Origin: Phycisphaerae bacterium
GTDB taxonomy: Bacteria > Planctomycetota > Phycisphaerae > UBA1845 > PWPN01
Assembly: GCA_018003015.1 (NCBI GenBank)
Contig: JAGNEZ010000022.1
Location: 1 to 64,000, forward strand
DNA: 64,000 nt
Reading direction: 5' to 3'
This document shows positions 35,346 to 47,000 of the stretch, piece by piece (position 1 is the first letter of the stretch; each line of letters starts with the position of its first letter). The notes under the pieces were generated by a model that saw nothing but the letters and a program-made list of their open reading frames with translations, was not told where the DNA came from and did no database searches. The translations under genes and the position numbers were made by a program.

Positions 35346-37241
35346 ATGTGTGGAATCGCCGGGATCATCGACTTTCGCGGACGGGCGGTGGACCGTCAGG
35401 TTCTGGACCACATGGAGACGGCCCTTTCGCACCGAGGACCGGATGACCACGGCCAATGGATCCACGAGTCCCCTGGATTCTCTGTCGGTCTGGCCCACAC
35501 GCGTTTGGCGGTGATCGATCCGACCCCGGAAGGCCATCAGCCGATGGTGTCGCCGGACGGCCGCTGGGCGATCTGCTACAACGGAGAGCTGTACAACTTT
35601 CGAGAACTGCGCGAGCAGCTTTCCGGTCTTTTCCATACCACGTGCGATACCGAGGTTGCCCTGCGAGCCTGCATCACCTGGGGACCCGACGCTCTCCAGC
35701 GGTTTGATGCGATGTGGGCCATGGCGGTTGTCGACGTGGGCGAACGCCGGGGACATCTGTCGCGCGATCCATTCGGGATCAAGCCGCTGTACTATACCGT
35801 TCATGACGGGCAGCTGGTCTTCGCCAGCGAGTTGCGGGCCTTGCGCTGCCATCCCGGGCTGCCCGGCGAGATCGATCGGGAGGCCCTGATCGAGTACCTC
35901 AATCTGGGCTTCGTGCCCCATCCACGGACGCTGTACCGGGGCATCCACAGGCTTTCGCCCGGCCACCGGCTGTCTTTCACCGCCACCGGGGTCGGCAAGC
36001 CGGAGCGGTTCTACGCCTTGCCCATTCCCCCGAAGCGTCCGCTGCCCTATTCGGAGGCTTGTGAACGGATCCGGGTGACGATCGAGAACGCCGTCGATCA
36101 ACAGTGCGTATCGGATGTGCCTCTGGGCGCTTTTCTCTCCGGCGGACTGGACTCGGCGGTGGTGGTGGCGGCGATGACTCGGGTTGGGCACCGGCCGGTG
36201 CGGACCTTCAGTATCGGCTACCCCGACCATCCGCGTTATGACGAAACCGAGCATGCCCGGCTGGTGGCCGCCCATTTCGGGGCCGAGCACCACGAGTTCC
36301 CGGTGACATTCGGCGACGTTCTGGCGGCCGTCGAACCGATGCTCGACCACCTCGGGGAGCCATTCGCGGACAGCTCGCTTCTTCCGACCTCTCTGGTGAG
36401 TCGCTACGCCCGCGAGCACGTGACTGTTGCCCTGAGCGGTGACGGCGGAGACGAGCTTTTCGGCGGGTATTGGCGATACCTCGGACACCACTACCTGGAT
36501 CGGTACCGCCGCTGGCCGTCGCTGGTTCGCAAGGGTTTCATCGAACCTCTGCTGCGGCTGGCTCCGTCGGCGAGGACCACGCGCCGGCTGGACCGGCTGC
36601 GACAGGTTCGCAAGCTCGTCCGAGGGGACCGTGAGGATCCCATGGCCCGGCACATCGCCTGGGCACGATTCACCACCGATGCGGTGGCCGCGAGGCTATT
36701 CGGGCGCGACCGAGCCCGAGCCGGTTTCGACGACCTGGTCAAGCGGTACCGGGAAGAGGCCGCCGCTCTGCGTCCGGAGCCTATGCTTCTGCCGGGCCTG
36801 GAGGAAATCCTCCTGGCCGATCTGGCTGTAGGCCTGCCGGGGGACATGCTTCACAAGGTCGACACCGCGAGCATGTTCCACAGCCTTGAGGTTCGCGTGC
36901 CGCTCCTGGCGGCGGACGTGGTCCAGTATGCCACCTCTCTGCCCGTCGAGTATCGGATCCGAGGCACGACCACGAAGCAGATCCTGCGGGACGCCTTCAA
37001 GGACCTCCTGCCGGCCTCGGTCCTGATCCGCCGGAAGATGGGCTTTGAGGTGCCGGTGGGCGAGTTTCTGCGTAACGAACTCCGGACCCTGTTCAAGGAC
37101 ACCGTGACGCCTGCTGCCCTAGGGCGATACGGCCTTGACGCCCCCACCGCCGCCCGGTTGTACGAAGACCACGCCAGCCGGCGCGCGGATCACACGGAGT
37201 TGCTATGGGCGCTGCTGGTGCTGTGCTGGCGTCGGGGTTGA
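35346..37241 (+). CDS. asnB: Asparagine synthetase, glutamine-hydrolysing
   Basis: The 631-residue protein begins MCGIAGIIDF, so Cys2 becomes the N-terminal nucleophile of the class II glutaminase domain (to about 210). ALSHRGPDDHG and ICYNGELYNF are typical of that domain. The synthetase domain has the PP-loop GAFLSGGLDSAVV near residue 260 and VALSGDGGDELFGGY near 360. The enzyme makes asparagine from aspartate, glutamine and ATP, or amidates a related substrate as many asnB paralogues in envelope loci do. The frame is open to 35235, but only the ATG at 35346 exposes the catalytic Cys. It diverges from bamA. Confidence 0.92.
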   Translation: MCGIAGIIDFRGRAVDRQVLDHMETALSHRGPDDHGQWIHESPGFSVGLAHTRLAVIDPTPEGHQPMVSPDGRWAICYNGELYNFRELREQLSGLFHTTCDTEVALRACITWGPDALQRFDAMWAMAVVDVGERRGHLSRDPFGIKPLYYTVHDGQLVFASELRALRCHPGLPGEIDREALIEYLNLGFVPHPRTLYRGIHRLSPGHRLSFTATGVGKPERFYALPIPPKRPLPYSEACERIRVTIENAVDQQCVSDVPLGAFLSGGLDSAVVVAAMTRVGHRPVRTFSIGYPDHPRYDETEHARLVAAHFGAEHHEFPVTFGDVLAAVEPMLDHLGEPFADSSLLPTSLVSRYAREHVTVALSGDGGDELFGGYWRYLGHHYLDRYRRWPSLVRKGFIEPLLRLAPSARTTRRLDRLRQVRKLVRGDREDPMARHIAWARFTTDAVAARLFGRDRARAGFDDLVKRYREEAAALRPEPMLLPGLEEILLADLAVGLPGDMLHKVDTASMFHSLEVRVPLLAADVVQYATSLPVEYRIRGTTTKQILRDAFKDLLPASVLIRRKMGFEVPVGEFLRNELRTLFKDTVTPAALGRYGLDAPTAARLYEDHASRRADHTELLWALLVLCWRRG

Positions 37242-37525
37242 CCGGAGGCGGATGTCAGTGGCGCTTCGCGAGAGGGCCCTACCGCCGGGGACCCCTGAGA
37301 ACACCAGCGGCCGCGCCCGGGGGTCGGCTCCCGATTTGTGACAAAGCCGTTACATGAATGGGGGAACCCAAACTCGGCTTCGGCGTCATAATCTAGGGGA
37401 CCGTGTGCAGCGAGCAGGTCCTGAGTTCCCGATGAATGACCGACCATGGATCGGCTTCACCGAGGGATGGCGGGCGGGCGCTCTGACATGGTCTGATGCA
37501 CTCTTCCTTTACGAGGGTTGAACTC

Positions 37526-40500
37526 ATGCGTCTGGATGTCCAAGGTCGATGGTGCCGTGGCCGGATGACGGCGGTGACAGGGTTGTTGTTCACGTCGATG
37601 AGCCTGACGGCCTGCCCTGTGGGGGCAGCTCCCGCAACGCAGCCCGTTCCACCGGATGACCGCCCGGCGGGGGCGACTCCCGAGAGGCCGATCCGGGAGC
37701 AGAGCATCTACATCCCCTACACGAAGCTGCGTGAGACCTTCGAGCGAGAGGGTCGAGGCGTCTTCCTGCCCTACGGCGAGTTCGAGAAGCTGTGGCGAGC
37801 GGCCCGGGAGAAGGATGGCCCATCGCCGGACGCGCGACCGCCGGTTCAGTTCCTGATCAACGAGGTCGACCACGAGGCTACGGTCGCCAGGGACGTGGTG
37901 CGGGTCAAAGCCCAGGTCAAGATCGAGCTCCTGGCCGAGGGATGGCACCATGTCCCGCTGGGTCTGGCGGACGCAGCGGCCACCCAGGCGACGATCGGCG
38001 AGCTGCCCGCCCGGATGCTGTTTGATTCCCAGAAGGGCTATGAGCTGCTTCTCGAGAAGCGGGGCAAGGCGGCGGAGTCGGTCACTCTCACTCTTGAATA
38101 CGCCAAGGCTTACGAGAAGACTGCCGGCCGCAACCGCGTATCGTTCCAGCCTCCGCAGGCCCCGGTGAGCCGTTGGCGGATCAGGATTCCGGAGAGTGGT
38201 GTGAAGGTCAACCTCTCGCCGCTCATTGCGGCCACGCAGATTCCCGAGAGTGGCCCGGCCGGTTCCGCGGCTGAAGAGACGGTGGTCATGGCTTTCGTGG
38301 GGGCTGCCCCGACGGTGCAGATCGACTGGACTCCCAAGGCCGAGGGAGCCACCGGTCTGGCGAGCCTGGCCACCGTTCAGGCCGAGCAGCAAGTGCGGAT
38401 CGAGGATGGCGTGGTCCGCACGCGCACCCAGTTGGCGTACGAGATCAGCCGGGCGGCCCTGTCGGAGTTGGTTGTGGAGGTGCCGGCCGATCAGCGGGTC
38501 ATCAACGTTCTGGACGCCAATGTGCGGCAGTGGTCGGTCGTGGGACCAACCTCGACCGCCCCTTCACCCGCCGGTCCGGCAGCGACTTCCGCTCCGGCGG
38601 CGGAGGGGACCCGTCAGCAGATCGCGATTCAGCTCTTTGAGCCCGCTCGGGCCACGCAGAACATCGTGATCGAACTCGAGAAGTTCGTCAGCGAGAGCAC
38701 GCAACGCAGACTGCGGGTACCGGTGGTGGCGGCCATCGGTGTCGGGCGACAACAGGGCGTGGTGGTGGTGGCCGCGGCCGAAGGCCTGCGTACCGAGGTG
38801 GTTGCTCACACCGGCCTGCTGCAGATGGATGCCGTCGAACTGCCCAAATCGCTGGCGAACTGGAAATGGCTGCTGTCGTATCGCTACGCCTCGCTGCCGT
38901 TTGACTTGACGCTCCAGGTTGAGAAGGTCCAGCCTCGTATCGTGCTGGATTCTCTGGTCGAGGCCACGCTGGAACCCGAGCAACTGACCCTCGACGTCCT
39001 GGCGGTTTACACTGTTGAGCGGGCCGGGGTTTTCCGGCTCGAGTTTGACGTTCCGGCGGGATTCGAGGTCCGCAAGGTGGCGGGGCGAGCGATTGCCGAC
39101 GCTCAGCCGGCGCAGGTGGATACCCACTACGCGGACGGCTCTGAGAAGACCCACCTGGTGGTCAATCTGGCGAGCAAGGCGCTGGGCCGTGTGGCTCTGG
39201 TGGTCAGGCTGCAACGTCGTCTCACGGAACCGGACCTGCTCAGCCCGACGGGCCGCAGCGTCAGCCTGCCAATGATCATTCCTCGAGCGTCCAAGAACAC
39301 GGTCGAGCGGGCCGCCGGGCGGCTGGTCATCTACGCGGCGGAGAGCCTCCGGGTGAACCCAGGGCAGACGAAAGGTCTCCGCAGCGTCTCATTCAACGAG
39401 GCATTCGAGGGCCTGGCCTCGTCGAAGGAGCAGCCCTCACCGGCGATCCGGCCCGTGTTGGCGTTCGCTTACGCCCAGGAAGACGTGGACCTCACCCTGG
39501 CCGCCGAGCGGCGTAAGCCGCAGGTCACCGCTCGGCAGCTTTTGCTCGCCCAGATCGAGGCCGGAGTGATCAAATACTCGGCCACCTTCACCTATGAGAT
39601 CCTGTACAGCGGCGTCTCGAGTGTGCGGATCGACCTGCCTGCGGATCTGGCGGCGGACATTCGCAACAGTACGCCGGGCATTCGGGAGAAGGTGATTGAT
39701 CCGCCGCCCAAGGATCTGGCGGCGAGCGATGTGGCCTGGAGCTTCGCGGGCGAAACGGAGCTGACCGGCACCGTTCAGGTACGTCTGAACTGGGAGAAGC
39801 GAATTGAGGAGCTGCCGGTGGGCAAGGCCATCGAAATGTCCCTGCCGCATCTCAAGCCTCGGCTGGTGGATCGGGCATGGGGACAAATCGTCTGGACGAA
39901 GGTCGAGACCTTGGACGTGCACGAATCCGGCGAGCCGAAGGGGGTCCGACCGATCGACCCGCAGCATGATCTGATGCCCGGCGCTTCGGTGGCCGGCGCG
40001 GCACGGGCCTTCGAGTTCCACGACAACTGGGATCTGCGGGTCGCGGTGACCCGCTACAAGCTGGAGGAGGTGAAGCGAACCAGTATCGAGCGCGCGGTGC
40101 TGCAGATGGTCGCCACGCGGGACAACTCGCTCTCGGTTCGGGCTCTGTACAGGCTACGGAGTGCCGGGCAAAGGCTGGCGGTGAAGCTGCCCGACAGCGT
40201 CGAGTTCGACAACGAACCGTTGCGCATCAATGGACGGCCGGCGGCCTTAGAGCGTGGAGAGCAGGGCGAGTACTTTGTGCCGCTGGTGGGGCTCAACGCC
40301 GACACGCCGACGCTGCTGGAACTGCGTTACTCGGTCCCGCGGGGTGGTCGGCGTTTCGTGCCACCGGTGTTCCCGTCGGATCCGGCGATCCAGAAGGTGT
40401 ATGTGTGTGCCTACCTGCCGGAGGAACTCACCTACCTCGGTTCGCGCGGGCCGTGGACCGACGAGATTGACTGGGTCCTGGCCTCATCGTTGCGTCTCAA

Positions 40501-41065
40501 GCCTTCCCCTCGCCGAAGCGACCAGAGCCTTCTGGGATGGGTTGGCGAGGACCTCAATGTGCCCTCCGGACCGGGCGATACGTTCCAGACTGATGGCCGC
40601 CTGTACGTGTTCTCGACCCTGCGTCCGACCGCGACCGGTGACGCCGCGTTGCGGATCACGGCCATGAGCGAGAACTGGCTCAGCGCGATGGTGTTCGCTG
40701 TCATTGTCGCGGTCGGCCTGGCTCTGGGGCGATCTTCCGCGGCAAGGCGATGTTTGGTCGGGGGGGTGTTCCTCGTTCTGCTCATCCTCTCGGGGATCTT
40801 CCTTCCCACGTTCCTGAGGCAGATCCTCGGCACCACGCTGATCGCCGCGGTGGCGATCGTTCTCATTGGGTGGGGACTCCATTATCTGGTCTGGATCCGG
40901 CCGCACGATCCCGTAGTCATGGCTCGCAAGCAGGCTCGCCAGGAAGCACAACTCGCCCGGGTGCGGACGGCCGCCGCCCCATCGCCCCATCCGGCAGTAG
41001 CGGCCGCGCCGCCCGCTCCGGAGACTCCGAAGGACGAACCGAAAGGAGGAGAGCCCCATGCGTAG
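37526..41065 (+). CDS. Large secreted membrane-anchored envelope protein, module A
   Basis: The 1179-residue protein has a signal peptide (cleaved near GAA-PATQ). A conserved motif IYIPYTKLRETF...LPYGEFEKLW lies near residues 60-95, followed by about 900 residues of predicted beta-rich extracytoplasmic sequence. Three C-terminal membrane helices come next (NWLSAMVFAVIVAVG, CLVGGVFLVLLILSG, LGTTLIAAVAIVLIG), then an Ala/Pro-rich cytoplasmic tail of about 55 residues. I do not know the function. The same layout occurs twice more in the next gene. GAGGG lies upstream of the ATG at 37526; a start at 37496 is also possible. Its stop overlaps the next start, so they form one operon. Confidence 0.75.
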   Translation: MRLDVQGRWCRGRMTAVTGLLFTSMSLTACPVGAAPATQPVPPDDRPAGATPERPIREQSIYIPYTKLRETFEREGRGVFLPYGEFEKLWRAAREKDGPSPDARPPVQFLINEVDHEATVARDVVRVKAQVKIELLAEGWHHVPLGLADAAATQATIGELPARMLFDSQKGYELLLEKRGKAAESVTLTLEYAKAYEKTAGRNRVSFQPPQAPVSRWRIRIPESGVKVNLSPLIAATQIPESGPAGSAAEETVVMAFVGAAPTVQIDWTPKAEGATGLASLATVQAEQQVRIEDGVVRTRTQLAYEISRAALSELVVEVPADQRVINVLDANVRQWSVVGPTSTAPSPAGPAATSAPAAEGTRQQIAIQLFEPARATQNIVIELEKFVSESTQRRLRVPVVAAIGVGRQQGVVVVAAAEGLRTEVVAHTGLLQMDAVELPKSLANWKWLLSYRYASLPFDLTLQVEKVQPRIVLDSLVEATLEPEQLTLDVLAVYTVERAGVFRLEFDVPAGFEVRKVAGRAIADAQPAQVDTHYADGSEKTHLVVNLASKALGRVALVVRLQRRLTEPDLLSPTGRSVSLPMIIPRASKNTVERAAGRLVIYAAESLRVNPGQTKGLRSVSFNEAFEGLASSKEQPSPAIRPVLAFAYAQEDVDLTLAAERRKPQVTARQLLLAQIEAGVIKYSATFTYEILYSGVSSVRIDLPADLAADIRNSTPGIREKVIDPPPKDLAASDVAWSFAGETELTGTVQVRLNWEKRIEELPVGKAIEMSLPHLKPRLVDRAWGQIVWTKVETLDVHESGEPKGVRPIDPQHDLMPGASVAGAARAFEFHDNWDLRVAVTRYKLEEVKRTSIERAVLQMVATRDNSLSVRALYRLRSAGQRLAVKLPDSVEFDNEPLRINGRPAALERGEQGEYFVPLVGLNADTPTLLELRYSVPRGGRRFVPPVFPSDPAIQKVYVCAYLPEELTYLGSRGPWTDEIDWVLASSLRLKPSPRRSDQSLLGWVGEDLNVPSGPGDTFQTDGRLYVFSTLRPTATGDAALRITAMSENWLSAMVFAVIVAVGLALGRSSAARRCLVGGVFLVLLILSGIFLPTFLRQILGTTLIAAVAIVLIGWGLHYLVWIRPHDPVVMARKQARQEAQLARVRTAAAPSPHPAVAAAPPAPETPKDEPKGGEPHA

Positions 41066-44000
41066 GCAAGCCGTTCTCCTGATGGTAGCGGCGACGGGGG
41101 TAGAGTGGCTGATGGGAGCGGTCCTACAGGCCGCCGAGCCGGCCGCAGCCCCCCCTCCGGTCATCCGCGAACTGTATGTGCCCTTCGATGATCTGAACGT
41201 GCTCCTGGAAAACCAGCCACATCGTGTGCTCCTGTCGCGTCAGGAATACGAGGAATTGCTGATCAAGGCGAAGCTCAAGCCCGAGCTGGCCCCGCCGGTG
41301 CGGGCTGCGGTTCTCTCGGCCGAATACCAGGTCACGGTCGAGCAGGAACGAGCCAGGATCGTTGGGCACCTGGCCGTCGAACTGATCGATGACCACCTTC
41401 AGATGGTGGGGCTGGACCTGGCGGGAGTTGGCCTCAGGAGCGTTCGCCTGGACGGCAAGGATGCCGCGGTCGGGCGGTCGAATGACGGCCGGGTGGTCCT
41501 GTTTGTCGAGCAGAAAGGCGTGCACGACGTCGAGTTGAATCTCGTCGCCCCGCTGACCACGACGGCGGCACAGCAGGTTCTCGATTTCCGCATTCCGACG
41601 CCGGGAGCCACTCGAGTCCATCTGACCGTGCCGGGCGATGTCGAGATCAAGAGCGGGATGAAGGTCATCAGCCGGACGGTAGACGCGGCCGCAAGTCAAA
41701 CGCTTTTCGAGTTGTTGCCCGCTCATGAGAAAACCACCATTGTCATGACGCTCAACAGCCGGTTGCTCCGAAAGGAGCGCGTGGTGGTGGCCAGGAGTGT
41801 CGTGGTGGATGAGGTCACGCAGCACTATGAGCGGCTGCACGCGACCTTCTCGCTGGCCGTGCTCCACAAAGCGGTGGACAGCTTCCGGCTGGCGGTGCCC
41901 GCCGGTTTCGAGGTCACCCAGGTGCAGTCTCCCCTGCTGGCTCGGTGGAGTGTCGTCTCGGGTGAGCAGGACAGCCGTGTTCTTGACATTCGGCTGCGCG
42001 AGCAGACGAGCCAGACGGTTGTTCTGAGTGTGGCCGCGATTCGCGCCCTGCCGCCGGCCGAGGCCTGGGCTTTCCCGTCGTTCAAGGTGCTGGACGTCGC
42101 CGGCGAGGTGGCGGTGATCGGCCTGTTGCTTGAAGATGGAATGAAGGCTCACGGCATCCAGTCGGACGGGCTGATTTCCATTGACACCGGCGTACTGAAT
42201 CAGGCGTTACCGGGCTCGGTCTTCCAGGCCGAGCCGGGGGCGCCTCAGATCCGCCCGATCGTGGCCTATTATGCCCCGCAATCGAGCTTCCGACTGGGGG
42301 CCGCATTGCGCAAGCCGCCGACGCGGCTTCTGGCGACGACCAACCTGCTGCTCACGCTGGCGGAGAAGAACCAGCAGATGCGCGGCGGCTATACCCTGCT
42401 GTCGGAGACGGAGAAGCTGTTTTCCGTGGACTTCACGGTACCGGATGGCTGGCTGGTCACGGACGTCACCGGGCCAGACGGCAAGAGCCTGAACACCGAG
42501 CGGTTCCCCGGGCGGATCCACGTTCAGTTGCCCCAGGGCGTCCCGCCGCGGCAGCCTTGCCAGGTGTACTTCCAGGCCAGCAGTTCGCCCGCCGGATGGC
42601 TCACCGGCTGGGCTTCCACGACGGTGTCGTTCCCGGTATTCCGGATCGTCGGGGCGACGCGGGAGACGGGGGCCGTCGCGGTAGCCGTCCAGGACGACCT
42701 GGCGGTTCGTCCGGACAGCCTGGACCAATTGACCCCGCTGGACGAGAAGGAAAAGGAGGCATTTGGCCTAGCCGGGGCGGCGACCAGCCTGGCGTATCGG
42801 TTTGACGGGCCGTCGTACCAGGCGAGGATTGTCACGGAGCGCGTCGTTCCGCGGTTGACCGCGCAGACCTACTCGTTCTTCGTCATCGGCCCCGACGTGC
42901 TCACGGCTCACTATGAGATCGTCTACGACGTGGAGCAGGCCAGGGTGCAGCGGCTCGGGCTGATTCTCCCGGCGACCGCGCCGGAGACGCTGTCGATCCA
43001 GGGACTCGACGGGGTGGTGTTGAAGGAGTACACCGGTCGGACTCTGGAGAATGTCCGTCAATGGTCCATTCTGCTGGAGGAAGCGCGGCGGGGGACGATC
43101 CGGGTGGCCATCGACTTCCAGCAGCCGATCACCGCCCGCGAAGTCATGGATCTGGACATGCCGGTTGTCAAGGCAGAGGGCGTGGCTCATCAGGCGGGAT
43201 ACGTCTCGGTCGAGGGCAACGCCGAACTGGACGTCAAAGTCAGGTCCAAGCTGCGCAAGGTGGACATCGGTGAGCTGGTCAACGCCCGGTACCAGCCGGG
43301 CAAGCGTCTGCTCGGCGTCTACAGTTTCGTCGGCGACGCGCCGGAGCTGGCGGTGAAGATCGCCCGCCATCCGGGCCATAGCCTGCCTTCGATTCTGATC
43401 GAGCGAGCGGAACTCATCACTGTGCTGGCCGCCGAGGGGCTCAGCCAGAACGCCGCCCGGATGCTGCTGCGGGCCAAGGATCCGTACATCGAGGTTCGGC
43501 TGCCGGCCGCGGCCACGCTGTGGTCGGCCGAGCTTGACGGCGTGCCGGCCAAGCCGCAGCGCGAGGATCAGCGGCTCCTGCTCCATCTGCCTGCCGGGAG
43601 CGAAACCCAGCTGCACGACCTGCGGTTCGTGTACGAGATACCGGTTCAGGGCGTCTGGTTTCACGACGACGTGGAGGTGCAGGCCCCTGCGTTGCTGCTG
43701 CGTCGATCGGCCCAGGCGGCCGGAACACCGGTACCGGTGGCAGCGCTGACCTGGCACGTATACGTACCTTCCGGGTATCGAGTGACCGATGCGGGCGGCA
43801 CAGTGGTGACACATCAGATCGAGCCCGTGGAGCCGGCGATCAGCGTCGTCGGCCGGGCTTTGTACACACTGGCCGGAGGGATCAACCCGTTCTACTCCTC
43901 CCTGAGCCTCGCCCGAGCGCGAGAATCGGGCAGTATGAGGGCAGGGCCCGTAGCTAGATCAGAATCGGATTTCGATGCGAATGCTGACGGCATCGTCGAC

Positions 44001-47000
44001 CAACTGGACGACGATGATCAGGCTCGGCAGGTTGCCAGAGACTCAAGGATGCGTGGGCCTGCCGCCGCGGGGAGGCCTGCTCGGGGCCGGGAACCGCAGG
44101 AGGAAGGCGAGAAGCCGGCGGAGGCCGCGGCCAAGGGGGACAAACCGGAAGGCGGTCTCTCGCTCGGGACCACGATCGCACCCCCGACGGCTCCTGCAAG
44201 AGGCGAACCGACATCGAAAGGCCTGTGGGTCCTGGAGGGCGTGCGCAGTCTCAAGATCGACCTCGAAGAGAGCGGAGAGCGGTTCACGTTCCGGAATCTG
44301 GGTGCAGATCCTCGCCTCTCTCTGGCGCTCCTGGACGAACATCGATCGTCGGCCTTGGCCTGGGCCCTGGCCTGTGCCGTCGGACTGTGGGGACTGCGGC
44401 TGGCCCAGCGACCGGTTCGCAGTCGCCTCAAGTACATTCTGGCGGTGATCCTGGCCGCTTCCCTGATCTCGCTGGTCAGCGGATCATTGCTGCTGACGGA
44501 GACGCTCAACCCATCCGTCTTGGTGGCCGCAGCCCTGGTCCCCTGCTACCTGCTGATTGGGCTGGTCCGCTGGCTCACTCATCATGTCGATCTGACGCCG
44601 GCACCCAAGGCACCGGTCGCGGCGGCATCCTCTTCCGCAGCCTCTGCCGCCTTGTTCCTCGCCGTACTGGCCTTGTGGCCGCACCCGCATGCCCGGGCCC
44701 AGGAGCCGCCCAAGAGCGGTCTGCCGATGGTGGTCGAGATCACCGAGCCGCACAAGCCAGTGGACGTGCCGCCCGACGTCATCCTGCTTCCATACGATCC
44801 GGCCTCTGGAAAAGGCATGAAGGATGTGCAACACCTGCTGGTCCCCTATGAGAAGTACCTGGAGCTATGGAAGCGGGCTCATCCCGACCAGCGGATGATG
44901 ACGACCGTCCCACCGGCTGCTTACGGCCTGAGCCACGTGGCTTTGCGGGCCACGCTTCAGGGAGATGACAGCCTGTTTATCGACGGCCAGGTGGAGATCG
45001 ATGTGTACGCCGAGGGGGCGATCCACGTCCCCCTGCCGCTGGAGAACGGCGTGCTGGTCAAGGCTGATCTCGACGGCCATCCGGCCAAGCTGGGGGTGGT
45101 GAGCGTCGCCCCGCCGCCGGGCAGTCAACCGGCCGCACTGCTGGCTTCGGAACAGCCGCAAGCGGCGCAAAAGGACACCGCGGCGGCGGCCAGCGTGCGT
45201 CTTGCCGGCGGCCTGCTGGTAGTCAGCATCTCCGGCAAGGGCCGGCACCATCTGACCGTCGCTGCTCAGATGCAGCTGCACCGATCCGGAGGCTGGCGGA
45301 GTGCGGAGGGTCGCCTGCTCGCGGCGACGGCCGGAACGCTGACCCTGGTGGTCCCTGAGGCCAGCACCGAGGTTCGTTTCGCCGGCGTCGCCGACCGGCT
45401 CAGCTACCTGACCGATCAACCGCACCAGTCCATCGAGGCCGCTCTGGCCGCCGATGGCCGGCTCTCGATCCGGTGGCGCCCGAAAGTCAACGAGGGCGTC
45501 GTGGACCAGAGCCTGACCGCGCAGTCCACCGCCCTGCTCGACGTCCAAGAGGACGGGTTGCGCCTGGTCTGGCGGGTCGGACTCGAGTTCCGTCGAGGCG
45601 AGCGCAGTTCGTTTCTTGTGTCCCTGCCTTCGGACTATCTTGTAACCCAGGTGGCAGGCGGAAACGTGCGCGGCTGGGAAGTCAACTCATCCGACGGAAG
45701 TCGGCATTTAGAGGTAACGCTCCTCAAGCCGGCGAAAGATCGCGAACGGTTTGACGTCCACCTCTGGCGCCGCGGCCAAGTCGGCGGGCGGGAACTGTCC
45801 GCGTTCGAGGTTCCGGCGGTCACGGTACCGGATGCCGCCCTGCATCATGGCAGCCTGGTCATTCGCCGCAGTCCGCTGCTCGACCTTCGGACGGAGAGCA
45901 TCCACGGAGCCAGTCGGACGGACCTGCCTCCCGCGTCGGGATCGGCCGACGACCTCGCCCTGGTGGCGGAGAGCCCGCTGGGCATCCGGCCCTTCGCCGC
46001 GTATCGGTTCGTGGCCCTGCCATTCTCCATCCGGCTCAACGCCGCACCGGTACCTGGCCGGATCACGGCCAGGACGCAGGCTATTCTGCGGGTCGGCGAG
46101 CGCGAGCGAAGCCTGGAAGCCCGGGTGATCCTTGATGTTCAGGATCGGGCTCTTCATCACTTGGCGATTCTCGTTCCCGCGGACCTGGATCTGAACCAGA
46201 TCTCGGCGCCCGGCGTGTTCGAGTGGGCGGTTACGACCCAGCAGGAACACAAGCTCCTCAGCATCGACCTGACCGAGGGCCAGACCGGATCGGTGTCCGT
46301 GGTAATCGCTGGCCGGTTGGGAGAAGCTGGTCCGGCCACGCAAGTACCTCTACCACGACTGGAAGTCTGCGGCGTGCAGCAACAGGAGGGCGACCTGGTG
46401 GTGCAGACCGATCCCGCGTTCAAGGTCGACACGGTCGATCTGCAGCAGTGCGAGCCGGTCCTGCTGAATCGGGTGACGGACTGGCTGCAGCCGCAGCAGC
46501 GGGAGCTGGCCCGGGTGGCCCTGCACTATCGATCACCGGCCTACCGCGGCCAGGTCCGGCTCGTTCCGCTCATTCCGAACGTGCACTGCTACACGGTGAG
46601 CAACGCCCGGATCACCGACCGGGCGATCGAAGAGACCGTGCTGCTCGATTTCACGATCCGGCAGGCAGGCATTCGAGAGGTGTCGTTCCTGCTGCCGGAG
46701 AACATGAAAGACGCTCGTGTGCATGTTCCCCAGCTTCGACAGAAGACCATCGAGGCGGTGTCGGAGGATGCCCTCAACGGCTCGCGCGCTTCATCGCGCC
46801 CTGCAGCGAGTCAACCTCAGGGTGCGTCCCAGGAGCATCGCGGCCTGATTCGCGTGGGTTTGCAGCTCCAGGACAGGGTCATGGGCCAGTTGCGGGTGCT
46901 GGTTGAGAACGACCGCTTGCTGACCGCTCAGACCCACCGGGTACCGATTCCCCTGGTTGAGACCGGCCAGACCGATCAGCGGTACGTGCTGCTGGAGAGT

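Noticed and set aside
35190-36653. Extension of bamA upstream by 488 codons
   Set aside because: The extension is antisense to asnB, and the signal peptide and promoter set the start at 35189.
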